Under the pieces are notes generated by a model. The model was not told the origin of the DNA, made no database searches, and saw nothing but the letters and a program-made list of their open reading frames with translations. Shown piece by piece: positions 1 through 10,304 of a stretch of 64,000 nt of DNA (its first letter is position 1; each line of letters starts with the position of its first letter). The translations under genes were made by a program, and so were the position numbers. Origin of the DNA: Cydia pomonella (lineage: Eukaryota > Arthropoda > Insecta > Lepidoptera > Tortricidae); assembly GCF_033807575.1 (NCBI RefSeq), contig NC_084705.1:19028019-19092018 (forward strand), read 5' to 3'.

Positions 1-160
1 CACCAGAAATAGAGTAGTACATTACTACAGAGACCGTGAAGAGGTGACCGGCCCAATACATATAAGTATATAGAGACAACTGAACGTAGTGAGGCCGGTA
101 GTTATGAGGCCCACAACCTCTTTTCACGCTGATCTATGTTTAGTGCTTTTCAAACATGAA

Positions 161-162
<2 letters not shown>

Positions 163-224
<62 letters not shown>

Positions 225-326
225 GCACGCACGCACGCACGCACGCATGCACGCACGCACGCACACACACACACACACACACACACGAACGCACGCATGC
301 ACGCACGCGCACACGCACACGTACAC
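163..326. repeat. CA / ACGC compound microsatellite
   Basis: An uninterrupted (AC)n run at 163-220 passes into (ACGC)n to about 260, another (AC)n run to about 285, then mixed ACGC/ACAC to 326. Open frames across it encode only Thr-His/Arg or Cys-Val runs and are products of the repeat, not genes. Length polymorphism between individuals is expected. Confidence 0.97.
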
Positions 327-378
327 TAGATCCCGCTTTTGTTTTATGCAACATTCAACTATCACATGATCTTAATCA

Positions 379-525
379 TCTTCCTTGCGTTGTCCCGGCA
401 TTTTGCCATTGGCTCATGGGAGCCTGGAGTCCACTAGACACTAGTTTTTACGAAAGCGACTGCCATCTGATCCCATCTGACCCAGAGGGTAAAGGTAGGC
501 CTTATAGGGATTAATCCGGTTTCCT
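379..525 (-). repeat. 5'-truncated SINE fragment
   Basis: The stretch matches 8209-8400 of this window along its length: both have a 'gttgtccc.gcat.ttgcca' start, 'actagtttttac', 'cagagggtaaa' and 'tttcctcacgatg'. At 8192-8426 the same sequence is bounded by a target-site duplication, showing a retroposed family. The shared 'cctcacgatg' part also occurs in the tRNA-headed SINE at 29485, so this is the 3' side of that type, antisense here, without its promoter head. Confidence 0.6.
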
Positions 526-526
526 C

Positions 527-1400
527 ACGATGAAGATTCGACCATGTAATCATAAAAATAAATAAATAGAGATCAAAATCACCTTGAACCTGCCGTGTAT
601 TTTTTGCATGTTTTTATAACTTTTTTTCGAATATTACATAGAATTATGCAAAACCGAGACAGAAAATTACGTTAAATCAGTCAGTAATTCAGCATTAAAT
701 CAGCGTTCAACCCATATATAAATATAATAAATAACTAAAAACATGAATAATAAGGTATTTGTACCTATAACTTTTTATCTTAAATGAATAACTAGACCTC
801 TGAACTTTATTGTGAACCCAAGGTGTACAACTGAAAGAGTTTTATTTATACATAGGTTCATACGTAATAAATACGGTGATTGATTGTTGTTATTACGGGC
901 TCATTTATCCCGAATGGCAAAAAATATGAATATGATTCATACATGATTGGTCGGTATGATCATCTTAATCAGTTTCTATTATTCCCAATGTCACTCTCTT
1001 ATTTATTCTAAGCGGGACTTAGCTGTATTTTTGTCCAAGTTAATGCCAGACAATATTACTATCGAGTATCTGTAGCAGTCATGTCACATAATTATGCTTA
1101 CTTTACTTCAGTGATACAGCCTACTCACTTTAGTAAGTAATAGCTATTAATTAGACTTGTTTAAGCAAGAATTTATTAAATTTCGCAATATCGTGTATCT
1201 CTCAGTAGTTAGGAGTGGTACGAAATGTCAATAAATATTTAGTTTCATATACCAACATTTTATTAAACAAATTCTTTCTCCTATTTTTGACATTCCCTCC
1301 CCGCCTCCCTGCTCCCCAGGGTTTCCAGTGGACGGAATGATCGGAACCGTATTTGGTGATATTATAATGGAGTTCAATCGTCAGCTTTCTGTCTTATCTG
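527..1400. other. AT-rich spacer, no gene seen
   Basis: No open frame with recognisable composition, no repeat unit and no tRNA-like promoter was seen. A pyrimidine-rich patch lies near 1288-1320. Confidence 0.5.
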
Positions 1401-1451
1401 TCTATGTTGGAGTCCAGCCAGGCGCCCTTTTCTCGAAGGGTATTAGACTAA

Positions 1452-1586
1452 GGCCCACTTGCACCAACCTATTAACCCGGGCTTAAGCGGTTAAACCGTT
1501 AACCTAGTGTCAAATTGTACTGGGAAACATGGTAACTACAGGTTTAACCGGTTAACCCCGGCTTAGTGGAATGGTGCAAGTGGGCC
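1452..1586. mobile_element. MITE with GGCCCACTTGCACCA ends
   Basis: The 135-bp element begins GGCCCACTTGCACCA and ends with the inverse TGGTGCAAGTGGGCC. The interior is itself near-palindromic around AACCGGTTAA-type motifs. TAA flanks both sides (1449-1451 and 1587-1589), a 3-bp duplication fitting PIF/Harbinger-type MITEs. No coding capacity. It interrupts the degenerate coiled-coil repeat region, since related codons continue to its left on the minus strand. Elements with these ends are common in Lepidoptera (from memory). Confidence 0.9.
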
Positions 1587-1653
1587 TAATAATATTAGTC
1601 CACAAACTGTCCAATTGTATGGGTTGCCATTACAACACACTAATAAAATTAGA

Positions 1654-1899
1654 CTAATATCGTTCGAGAAATGGGGTCCAGGTCAGCTTTTTGCCAATAT
1701 TGGCTTCCAGGTAGGGCAGCCTCTTGTCAATATTGGATTCCGAGTATGTCAGTTTGCTGTCAATATTGGATTCCAGGTATGTGAGTTTGCTGTCAATATT
1801 GGATTCCCGTTTTGTCAGCTTACAGTCCATACTGGTGTCCAGGTAGGTCAGATTTTTTTCTGTCGACAACTTTCCAATTAGGTCAGATATGACCGAATT
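1654..1899 (-). pseudogene. Fragment encoding 11-residue coiled-coil repeats
   Basis: A 33-bp unit repeats at 1693, 1726, 1759, 1792 and 1825. On the minus strand each unit reads roughly Leu-x-x-x-Glu-Ser-Asn-Ile-Asp-Ser-Lys, an 11-residue (hendecad) pattern with regularly spaced Leu and Ile as in a right-handed coiled coil. The plus strand is also open but gives a Phe/Val/Cys-rich sequence less like a known fold. There is no good start; the frame runs open upstream to about 1899 and stops shortly after 1654. Related degenerate codons continue beyond the MITE at 1452-1586, so the original gene was longer. Family unknown; a structural segment of a mobile-element protein is possible. Confidence 0.45.
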
Positions 1900-2194
1900 G
1901 GAATAAAAAATAAATCTAACCTATTATAAGTGGCAGTTGGCGTAAGTGGAATAAGTCTTATATATTTGTTAAGCAATCTCAATTTCCTACTTTGCCTTGT
2001 ACTAAATCCGGTTGAACTGAAGAAGCGTAGACATTCGTGTATTTTTTTTTCTGCGCACATGTGCTTGTTTGTGTAGGCATGGATAACTTGTCAAACATTA
2101 CAACAGCACATAACCGCATTATATGTTTGTATTTACATATAAACATCATTTAAACAATCGTTCAAATTGCAACTGTAAGACATCTCTAAAAGGC

Positions 2195-2252
2195 GAAGAT
2201 AAGCTTGAAGTCGTGGGTGCGAATCCCGGTATGGTCATTTATTTGTGGTATG
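2195..2252 (+). repeat. Possible SINE relic with B-box-like sequence
   Basis: The text 'gtgggtgcgaatcccggtat' followed by 'ggtcatttatttgtg' resembles the B-box and adjoining body of the SINE family at 55869 and 60400. The 'tatggtcatttattt' segment is duplicated in tandem. No A box is present, so it is a fragment at best. Confidence 0.3.
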
Positions 2253-2266
2253 GTCATTTATTTAAA

Positions 2267-2360
2267 TCGTGTCATTCACATAGACGCGTGCCTTGACTCG
2301 TATCGCCATGTTATTAAAGGTTAGATTTTATAAATCTGCGCGTCATCGTGGATGACACGA
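2267..2360. mobile_element. 94-bp foldback MITE, copy 1
   Basis: Ends are TCGTGTCATTCAC and GTGGATGACACGA, imperfect inverted repeats about 13 bp long, continuing inward as GACGCG/CGCGTC-like sequence. A second copy of the same length and sequence plan is at 5643-5737. Confidence 0.75.
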
Positions 2361-2917
2361 ACTATAAATCCAGCGTTGATAATAGTAACAACATTGTCGT
2401 TTTATTATTATTTTTGAGTATTAAGTTACCACAAATCAACTGTTTCTTCAATATTTCATAATACAGATTGAATTTACCTTTTATTTTCTATATAGTTCTT
2501 CTTTTAACATTATTACATAAAATTGTTTTCTCATGTCAGAAAATCATCAATTATTATCCCTACATAAATTTCCATACAAACGCAACACCCTACGAATAGC
2601 AAAGCAATTTATGCTTACGCTATTACGGCTTACTATCTTGTGCATATATATTCATCATCTTATCAGACCCTCCCATGGCATTTGCCCGGAATTTCCTTAA
2701 GTGAAGATGCTCCGATTATATTGTTTAGAACTTTGGTTCTGGTAAAGTAAAGCTCCTTAAGAGATAATGGACGTATTCGGTTTTCAATGTGGAAATTTAT
2801 TACTTTGTTATCTGTTTTGAAAGTTTAAAATTGGTATTATACCTTTGCGTATAACGCATTTACTGCCAGGGTCGTGGTCTAAGCTAGGAGTAGATCTTTT
2901 TTTGTAACAGGGCAAAC

Positions 2918-3705
2918 AAATAAAAAACGGCCAAGAGAATATCGGGCCATGCTCAGTGTAGAGTTTCGTAGTTACAATTCTGTCAGAATAGACAAAGCGA
3001 GTTTTGGGAAAGTACATTACCTAAGGGAAAAGTATTCTGTACCCCTAGTGTAAATAAATTCGATTTTGAAACGTGACGTACGCGTTTGCGTTTAGTATCA
3101 TTTTGTATGGGTTTTTGAACAGCGCGCCAAGCGGGACGTTTTGGAAAGTCAAAAATCTCATACAAAATGACACTTAACGCAAACGCGTACGTCACGTTTC
3201 GCTGTCGAAAATATTTACACTAGGGGTACTGTACATTGCTAGCATAAGGGAGTACCTTCGCAGTACTTTGTATGTCTTTTTACTAAGAAGAGAAGACTTT
3301 TTAGAATAACTCAAAAATGGCGGAAACGATCATGTTTGCTATAATTCTCATTGAAATTATTTTTAAACTATTGTAATTTTGTCATATTTTTTGGATTCAT
3401 GGTTCAAAGGTGCAGGAGACACATTTTTTTTTCTTTCGGAGCGATTATGTCTGAAAATATTAATTTTATCAAAATAGTGGTTTTTGGAGATCCTTATTCG
3501 TTTTGAAAGACCTATCCAATGGTGTGGTTAAAGCGAAAAAAAATTTAATGGGAGGTACCCTAAAAAAAAGTTTGTAGTTTTTTTTACCGTTCTGTCGCCA
3601 TGATTTCTAGCATTATCCATCACATAGCAGAGCCGCGAACGGACGGACAGACGGACATGGTGAAACTATAGATAAGCGTTCCTAGTGGACTACGGAACCC
3701 TAAAA
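2918..3705 (+). repeat. 'ggttccgta' superfamily element, long form B, copy 1
   Basis: It starts 'aacggccaagagaatatcgg', continues with 'gtgtagagtttcgtagttac', and ends 'ctacggaaccctaaaa'. The same ends bracket the elements at 27873, 35487 and 50214, so they form one superfamily. The middle matches 63125-63672 (tcttttTACTAAGAAGAGAA, 'ttcgttttgaaagacct', 'gacagacggacatgg'). No coding capacity. A separate MITE sits inside at 3042-3226. A high-copy lepidopteran repeat from memory; transposition class not determinable here. Confidence 0.7.
3042..3226. mobile_element. Palindromic MITE with CCCCTAGTGTAAAT ends, TA duplication
   Basis: The 185-bp element starts CCCCTAGTGTAAATA and ends TATTTACACTAGGGG, flanked by TA on both sides (3040-3041 and 3227-3228), as for Tc1/mariner-type MITEs. 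The arms also pair internally (acgtgacgtacgcgtttgcg with cgcaaacgcgtacgtcacgt) around a short 'gcgcgccaagcgggacg' core. A relative occupies 55622-55750. Confidence 0.88.
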
Positions 3706-4390
3706 ATATCCAATGCACCACCGGTAATAGCTACTTAAATGTCTAAATATTTAGTTGCCTTGACATGTAATAGTTCCTTTTGTTTTTTACAAATAACATA
3801 AAGGTAACATTCGGATTGCATCTGCAGCTGCATTACTGTTGCAACGTTACTGCTGCGGCATATATTATACGACTGTATAGTTATTTAAAACTTTACTTCT
3901 GTCGCTTACGCTCCGGGCAAGGCCTGTTCGTGGTGTTATGAAAATTATTGTATAAGCAGCAAATGGCATCTTCTTCCTCCATTGAACAGCTATGACCGGG
4001 GTGCACTTGACCGTGATTAAAACATTTTGGTATATATATCTACAATTCGTTTTTGGTTGACCAAATTTAGTGCAATTGTAACACTGAATTGCGGGTGCGG
4101 GACAAATATACTATTCAACAGTCAGTGAGTACAGCACGAAAATACCCATTTTTGTAAAACTTGGCCATCGAAAGTTAGAACAACTGTTCCAGAGGGTTGC
4201 CACGAAACAGAACCATTAACCGTAACTCTATGGTTTAGGCACCGCACTTTGAGTACTTTTCCACACCCAATGTTCACGGAAATGTTCGATAAAATGTCCT
4301 CATCCGCATATATATGCCGCAAACCAAGGCCATTTTTGGCGAAATTTGCATCTACATGATTTGAGAATAACATTGCTATACAAATTTTGA
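3706..4390. other. Spacer, nothing recognised
   Basis: AT-rich sequence. The 83-codon minus-strand frame at 4122-4373 has no recognisable motif or codon bias and is not called. Confidence 0.4.
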
Positions 4391-4391
4391 C

Positions 4392-4505
4392 GCACAGGGC
4401 GCGCAGGGAATACGACGCTATGGAGAGGTTGGTTGTTCAGGACAGAGTGGTTGACACGAGACCCAGATTGCAGCCCTCAATGCGATGGACCGATCAGAAG
4501 TGCTA
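4392..4505 (+). pseudogene. Fragment of a LINE (RTE-like) C-terminus
   Basis: One frame reads Ala-Arg-Arg-Glu-Tyr-Asp-Ala-Met-Glu-Arg-Leu-Val-Val, then Thr-Arg-Pro-Arg-Leu-Gln-Pro-Ser-Met-Arg-Trp-Thr-Asp-Gln. The R-x-R-W-x-D-Q ending is what I associate with the end of RTE-type ORF2 proteins in insects. It is followed by an (ATT)-rich stretch like a LINE tail. Less than 40 codons remain and no catalytic domain is present. Confidence 0.4.
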
Positions 4506-4989
4506 TTATTATTACCTGTATTTAAATTATCAGACGAGTTTATGGTGGGCTGAATGCTAGAGCACAAAAGAGCTTGGGTGTCTTGTATGTTCACAAATAG
4601 CCCCCGCCATTATTTTCCTTTTTTATTGCATTTTTTGCATCGTTTATGTATCTTATTTCTTCTGCTATCCACAAAAGTGTCTGTGTCTATGGCCGAATCA
4701 ATAGTTACATTATTTCCGACCTGGAGATTTCCACCTCCAGGATCTGGAGAATACAAGAAAAAACTTACCGACTACTACGAAATCGCACGTATTATAATTT
4801 ATATACAAATACAATAATTCAAACTATGTGAAAAATTTTATACTTACAAATTATCAATTTCCTGAAACTGATACAATATTAAAATTGAAATTAAATTTAC
4901 GAGAAACCAAACACATGATCGCCGCGTTTAACGTTTCCCTCACTTTTTTCAAACCACTTTAACTTCATACAATAAACTCATTATTTTTC

Positions 4990-5392
4990 ACCATATCAAC
5001 TGGTAAAGGCCCTCTTGATTATTCAAAAACTAATGAGAAAGTTGCATTTTATCCACATGTGGGGCAAAGTAATCAGATGCAAATTTTGAGTCGTGTCCTT
5101 ATGTTAGCTGGTAGAATTGACTATTAAATGATGATTTTGGATGATACATTTTAATTAAGTTTATTTGAGTTGTTTTTTTTTTGGTATTTCATAGTTAGTA
5201 TTTTCCTCGCGTTGGTATGGTGAAAAATGTTGTTTCACTCGGAGGCAAAGTTTGTTCAACCCTCGTGCCTTGAAACCCTCGCAACGCTCAAATTCCACTT
5301 CTCGTTCAATTTTAGTATCTTTCGCTTGCTCGGGTATCAATATTAGCACGAGTGGTTAAACAACAACTTTGCCCCCTTGTAAAACAAATAAC
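4990..5392. repeat. Dispersed repeat family D, copy 1
   Basis: This segment is found again in reverse orientation at 34215-34605. Shared landmarks: 'ctcttgattattcaaaaact', 'gagaaagttgcattttatcc', 'ttagctggtagaattgac', 'cgggtatcaatattagcacg' and 'aacaactttgcccccttgta'. A shorter relative is near 27513-27600. No coding capacity or clear terminal repeats. Confidence 0.65.
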
Positions 5393-5642
5393 TACTTATT
5401 ATATCGTTTCATTCTAGTATTCTAATACCAAGGCAGCAATACCAAACAGCCAAAGTACACAATAAAACTTCAAGAACTTATAATTTTTATTTCGTCCGTA
5501 TTCGGATGGATAAACGCATCGCTACATGGCATTAGTGTCATTAATGTCAAATTTTTATGAAAATATGACTTTTATACTTTTTTCCCCCTTACATTGTTCT
5601 AGGCGGTGCAAAGTTAGTTTAAGCGCTTCACATTTTTATAGA

Positions 5643-5737
5643 TCGTGTCATTCACAAAGACGCGTGGCCTGATTCGTATTTTGTCATATTACTAAAGTTA
5701 GATTGGACAAATCTGCTCGTCATCGTGGATGACACGA
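5643..5737. mobile_element. 95-bp foldback MITE, copy 2
   Basis: Same plan as 2267-2360: starts TCGTGTCATTCAC, contains GACGCGTG and 'tcgtcatcgtggatgacacg', ends GATGACACGA. Preceded by 'tttatag', followed by 'agtatac'. Confidence 0.75.
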
Positions 5738-5850
5738 AGTATACTTATTTAAATCAGAATCCTAAGTCCTAAAGCTACAGGCTATTTCATCAGGCCGCGG
5801 TCTGCAGCGGGCGCGGCGCACCGGTGAAAAATAAAAAACTATAGTTACCA

Positions 5851-5992
5851 TTAGTAACTAGTGGGAATAGTGGTAGGAGTAGGAGTGGTGGGGTAGTGGG
5901 ACAGGCTGGCACTGTCGACGAGCAGCTCGGTGTAGTCGACACGCTCGCGGGGCTTCCAACCTAGCTCAGTGTTGATGGCAACCCACATCGCC
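5851..5992 (-). CDS. Candidate terminal exon, unknown gene
   Basis: A GC-rich island in AT-rich surroundings encodes on the minus strand Ala-Met-Trp-Val-Ala-Ile-Asn-Thr-Glu-Leu-Gly-Trp-Lys-Pro-Arg-Glu-Arg, then Val-Asp-Tyr-Thr-Glu-Leu-Leu and a Ser/Pro/Thr-rich tail ending Pro-Thr-Ser-Tyr-stop at 5851-5853. GC is high at third positions, as expected of real lepidopteran coding sequence. It follows a plausible splice acceptor ('aattaaagcag') at about 5993-5998. I do not recognise the protein. Upstream exons would lie at higher coordinates on the minus strand and were not found. It could instead be a decayed retroelement segment. Confidence 0.35.
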
Positions 5993-6123
5993 CTGCTTTA
6001 ATTATTATTAGGGTTGTTATTAATAATTGAATTAAAATAGTCACTGTAGCATTAATGTAACTTACTTGAGGTGTCATGTACCTACAGACCGCGAGCCAGG
6101 CCAGGAGCATAATTATATCGTCA

Positions 6124-6255
6124 GTCATCGCCTCCCGGCTGATACTTTGTCCGATGATAGTTTATGCTATCATGAATTTAAAAAAGTCAGCCGGTTGTAT
6201 CGCGGTGGAAAGACCGTCAGTTAATGACATGAACATGTAAAAAATACGCGCCTTA
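6124..6255. repeat. Dispersed repeat, inverse match to 10925-11070
   Basis: The stretch with 'gatactttgtc.gatgat', 'aaaagtcagccggttgtat' and 'gaacatgtaaaaaatacgcg' reappears in reverse complement at 10925-11070. Divergence is visible throughout. Class unknown. Confidence 0.55.
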
Positions 6256-6375
6256 CCACTTTGTACCCGCAACCCGCAAAGTATGCGTAATGTGTAAATC
6301 CAAAGATTTGTTATTTTACTATCATAAACAATCGATAGATTTTTTAATTGGAAACAGCACGTAACAAATATTTGT

Positions 6376-6945
6376 AGCAAGCTAAGTAGATTTGTCTTTG
6401 CCTTAAGAAGACTGAGACGGGTAGCAGATGAATCAACTGCTCTGACAGCTTACCACGGTTACGTCACATCTGTTCTTCGTTATGGAATCATTATTTGGGG
6501 AAACTCTACAGCTGTTAATCAGATATTTTTGACGCAAAAAAGTTGTATACGTGCTGTGGGTGGAGTAGGGTCATTAGATTCGTGCAGACCTCTTTTTACA
6601 AAATTCAAAGCCTTGACCTTGGCTAGCATTTATATATATGAACAAGCTAAATTTGTGCGGAACAACCCTGAGCTTTTTTTAAAACCAACTCAAAACCCAA
6701 GGTTAAGGAATAGAGATATTAATAGGATAAATCAGCCACTATTTAATTCAGCCCAGTATAATAACAACTGCTACATGATGTCAGGAAAAGTTTATAATAA
6801 TATTCCTCTAGATTTAAGACTGCTACCAGATAATTTATTTCAACGGAAACTCCGACATTGGCTCATTGATAAATGTTTTTACAATTTTCATACAAAAAAC
6901 AATCGCTATTTATTAATTAATTACACAATATTATTACATAAATAG
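6376..6945 (+). pseudogene. LINE ORF2 C-terminal fragment (Jockey-like)
   Basis: The open frame reads from about 6376 to the stop at 6943-6945. It contains Tyr-Gly-Ile-Ile-Ile-Trp-Gly-Asn-Ser, then Gln-Lys-Ser-Cys-Ile-Arg-Ala-Val-Gly-Gly, Tyr-Asn-Asn-Ile-Pro and Phe-Gln-Arg-Lys-Leu-Arg-His-Trp-Leu. This is the order I expect after the thumb of a non-LTR reverse transcriptase (YGxxxWG...QKxxxRxI...F..L...L). No reverse-transcriptase catalytic motif remains, so the copy is 5'-truncated. The frame is open for about 190 codons, implying a fairly recent insertion. No gene of the host is implied. Confidence 0.7.
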
Positions 6946-7195
6946 TTGCGCATCTATCTACTTTCGAATATTCATTTGCGCTAAATTAATAGAAAAACTT
7001 TGTTTCATACAGAAATCATGCAATAATCAACGTTATATTTTTTTTATAAATTTTACTCATGTGTGTGTGACAAATGTCGTGTACAAATACATTGCGGCGT
7101 TGCCACTCCATGCTTCGGACGGCCATCGGCGCGACGTTGCGATGTTTGACGCGTTTTTAGCTGACTCTGTCGACACTGACACTCAGTGTGACCAG

Positions 7196-7640
7196 GCGTA
7201 CGATAATTATCGTACATGTACGATAATTTGGGCCCCGGTATGACATAATGTTCCAAAGAGCATTATCGTACACTAAAGTACTATAATATCAGCCCTTGGA
7301 TGATGCCACCTTAAAAGTCTAGTAATTTGAAGCAAAATATGACACTTTCTCTCAGAAATAGGCTAAAATTAGTATATTTTGGGTGTTCGGCTCCTTGGTG
7401 TAAGTTTAAAGTTTAAAATGTCTCAATTTCCTATATACCGTTTGAGTCTATCCCAAAAATACACAAACATAAACAGATTTTTTGCGCAATTTAGACGAAA
7501 ATTGTCTTTTTTTATTATTAATTGGAAATTTAAGTTTATTTTGCATTTTAGATACATTTTTAGGGGCTGCCTTTTTGATTGGCGTACGATATTTTTTTCA
7601 ACGGTACAATAATATTGACACTCAAGTACGATAATTCTCT
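7196..7640. repeat. TACGATAAT-bounded repeat family F, copy 1
   Basis: Landmarks shared with 45979-46460: 'cccttggatgatgccacc', 'gacactttctctcagaaata', 'ttttgggtgttcggctcctt', 'tgattggcgtacgatatttt' and TACGATAAT motifs at both ends. The left end holds a perfect 18-bp palindrome, GTACGATAATTATCGTAC, at 7199-7216. No coding capacity. Confidence 0.65.
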
Positions 7641-7689
7641 TCCGCTCGCCTGGCAACACTGCTGAAACTTGACAGGACCTGGGGGCCTA

Positions 7690-7812
7690 CCGCGAAAACC
7701 TAAATTCGCAAATTGCGGGGATCTTTCTCTTTTACTCTCACTAAGACGTAATTAGAGTGACAGAGAAAAATGCCCGAAATTGACGAATTTCGATTTTCCC
7801 GGTAACCGCCCT
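7690..7812. mobile_element. Foldback MITE family E, copy 1
   Basis: The left arm 'taccgcgaaaacctaaattc' pairs imperfectly with the right arm 'gaatttcgattttcccggta', with 'gcaaattgcggg' and 'agagaaaaatgcccgaaatt' inside. A relative with the same plan is at 57545-57690. Confidence 0.6.
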
Positions 7813-8191
7813 GGTGCTTGACGTACTTGAGAGAAAACAACGCTGCCGCATGTTCTGAATTGTGATTTTATGTGTTTTTGGATTGAAAATGATAGCAACG
7901 TCTAAATGAAGTTACAAAAATCATCGATATTCTGGTCCGCGAAAAACCAGGAAAAGTGTAACTGTAATTGGAGTCTACAAAAATGACCAATTCATAGAAA
8001 ATATGACCTAGAAACTAGTTCATTTTTATAAAACTCAATTTTGCCCGAGATTGTACTTAGGCGAATACCTAAGGGAGCTAAGTGTATTGATCTTGAATAA
8101 TTAGTTGGCTAATATATGACTCCAACATGATATGGACATTTACATCATAACTATTATACCTAGTTGGTTACTAAGTTCTGTTACTCGATTT

Positions 8192-8426
8192 CTTTCTTTC
8201 TTCCTAGCGTTGTCCCAGCATATTGCCACGGCTCAATGGAGCCTGGGGTCCGCTTTGACAACTAATCCCAAGATTTGGCGTAGGCACTAGTTTTTACAAA
8301 AGCCACTGCCATCTGACCTTCCAACCCAGAGGGTAAAACTAAGCCTTGTTGGGATTAGTCCAGTTTCCTCACGATGTTTTCCTTCACCGAAAAGCGACCG
8401 GTAAATATCAAATGATATCTGTTCTG
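8192..8426 (-). mobile_element. SINE fragment nested in the mariner, 19-bp target duplication
   Basis: The mariner sequence AAGTTCTGTTACTCGATTT occurs twice, at 8173-8191 and 8427-8445, exactly bracketing the insert; this is a LINE-machinery target duplication. The insert starts with a (CTTT)n run, which is the A-rich tail on the minus strand, and matches the fragment at 379-525. It contains 'cctcacgatgttttccttca', shared with the SINE at 29485. It is 5'-truncated and lacks the tRNA-like head. Confidence 0.88.
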
Positions 8427-9009
8427 AAGTTCTGTTACTCGATTTGCAACCTCTTTATTCCCGTTAAAACAAATGCTACCGAAAAAATAAAAAATGGCAT
8501 AATGTGGTGGATTTGTGAGCTATAATTATATACCACACATAACGCTTATCTCGTCGATCTTTAATGAATTGGGGCCTAAAAGAGAATCGTATTCCAATTT
8601 TTTGAAACGCTTGTATTACTTTCTATATTAACTAAAAGTTGCCTTAAAATTCAGCTTTTATACTAAAAACGGCTTTAAATATGTTAAATTAACAAAATAT
8701 ATTTTGACAGATGCTTTCCCGCCCAAAACGCTCTTTGAAAATTGTGTGACGTCACAGTTTATGGTTTGACACATAACTACATACACACGTAGAAGATACG
8801 AACTGTCAACTGATATTTGTCATTTGTTGTTAATCGCCTGTCAACAGTGTCAATCCGAGAGTTGTGACGTCATCAGAATCTTCAATGACGTTTCGAGTTT
8901 GGTCACGTGACGTGTGCCAAAAGATATTTTAAATTCAATATTTACAAAAATATGGTCATAACAGGTCCCCTAAAAGTAGTTTAACGTGTTCTTATAATCC
9001 AAAAGAATT

Positions 9010-9541
9010 TATTGGGATACAATTATGCCCTAAGATTTGTAGATGGAAACAACCCTATTGCGTTGCACAAATGTGGGCACCCGCCAAACATGATTTTGGG
9101 TGTGTCATACTCAGGGCGAACACAGATTCATTTCTGTGAAAAAGGTGTGAAAACCGGAAACTGGAAACCGTTCTCGAACCAATAGGGAAGCCCTTAAGCC
9201 ACACCCTATTTCAAAACAAGCCATGGATCTTTGAACAAGACTCAGCTCCTGCACATAAGGCAAAAACAACTCAAGCCTGGTTTCGAAGGAACAAAATTGA
9301 CTTTATTGCCCACGAAGACTGGCCGTCCTCCAGCCCGGACCTTAACCCCCTGGATTATGCCATATGGCAGGTTATTGAGGAGAAAGCCTGTGCTAAACCC
9401 CACACAAATCTTAACTCCCTCAAGCGGGCCATAGTTAAGACAGTGACGGAATTAGACATGACAATCGTGCGTGCCGCTATTGATGACTGGCCTCGTCGTT
9501 TCAGGGCCTGTGTCAAAGCCAGAGGAGGCGATTTTGAATGA
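9010..9541 (+). pseudogene. Mariner DD37D transposase, broken C-terminal half
   Basis: The clean part, 9218-9541, reads Phe-Glu-Gln-Asp-Ser-Ala-Pro-Ala-His-Lys-Ala, later Trp-Pro-Ser-Ser-Ser-Pro-Asp-Leu-Asn-Pro-Leu-Asp-Tyr-Ala-Ile-Trp, and ends Gly-Asp-Phe-Glu-stop. From the Asp of QDSAPAH to the Asp of NPLDY there are 37 residues, the DD37D signature. Upstream, another frame reads Ser-Gly-Arg-Thr-Gln-Ile-His-Phe-Cys-Glu-Lys-Gly-Val-Lys, the strand before the second Asp, but a deletion and frame change separate the two. The N-terminal DNA-binding region and first catalytic Asp are not visible. Inactive. Confidence 0.88.
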
Positions 9542-9689
9542 TATTGTCATATGTGATTCCTGATTTTGTGTACTTCATTTTACTCATTATTTTATAATAT
9601 ATACTTTATTAAACTTTCGTTGGTATATTTTATGTAGATAAAGATTATTGCAGTAACAGAATTTAATAACCAACTAGGTAGAAAACAAT

Positions 9690-10300
9690 GCAATACATAA
9701 ACACATAAATTGGATATGATGTGATCCGTTGAAACTTCTAGTTGTGTCAAAATATCGGGAAATCAATAATATAAACAAACATGGTAAATATCTCATTTCT
9801 TTTTATAATGGTTATAAATAGAAGGCCATGCAATTTTGTAACTCACTGTAATTTAATTAAATGTATCGTAAAAAAAGGTTTTAATTCTACTGTAAAATAG
9901 TACCTACTTTTTTAAAGGCTGGGCAGAAAGGGAAAACAGCGTTTTTTTTTTTAAAAAAATACCGGAAAATCTGACTTACAAATTTGGACTTTCTTAGGTT
10001 CATTCTACTTAGAATCTTCTCCACCCTAGCATTAAAAAAAGATATCCTAAAATATCCATACCATTACGTCACATTTTAGTGTGAAAGAAATTTCAGTGTA
10101 AAACTATAATTTCAATACAAATTTTCGGGTTTTTATAGCACGAGGATTGATTATGCTAGTGATTCTGAGTTGGAAGAACCCAAAAATATCATGATGTGTG
10201 AGAATCAGATTTTTAATATTTTTATGGAAAAACGCTCATATTTCTCATAAAATAATTTATTAATAATAGGTACTTGATAATACTGATAACAAAAAGAAAT
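9690..10300. other. AT-rich spacer, no gene seen
   Basis: Only short frames and homopolymer runs. No repeat within this window was matched to it. Confidence 0.4.
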
Positions 10301-10304
10301 TAAT

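Larger units (their letters stand above)
8159..9678 (+). mobile_element. Mariner element (DD37D, maT-like), decayed
   Basis: The ends are inverted repeats: CCTAGTTGGTTACTAAGTTC on the left and, in reverse complement, CCTAGTTGGTTATTAAATTC on the right. TA flanks both (8157-8158 and 9679-9680). The 1520 bp include a later SINE fragment at 8192-8426 inserted inside the left terminal region, so the original was about 1.27 kb, normal for mariner. The transposase is broken (see 9010-9541). The ends and the D-37-D spacing point to the maT-type branch known in moths. Confidence 0.85.

Noticed and set aside
89..514. 141-codon frame with long Thr-His repeats, and the matching minus frames
   Set aside because: Produced by translating the CA/ACGC microsatellite; no protein signal outside the repeat.
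9231..9434. 67-codon frame starting Met-Asn-Lys-Thr-Gln
   Set aside because: Out-of-frame shadow of the mariner transposase.
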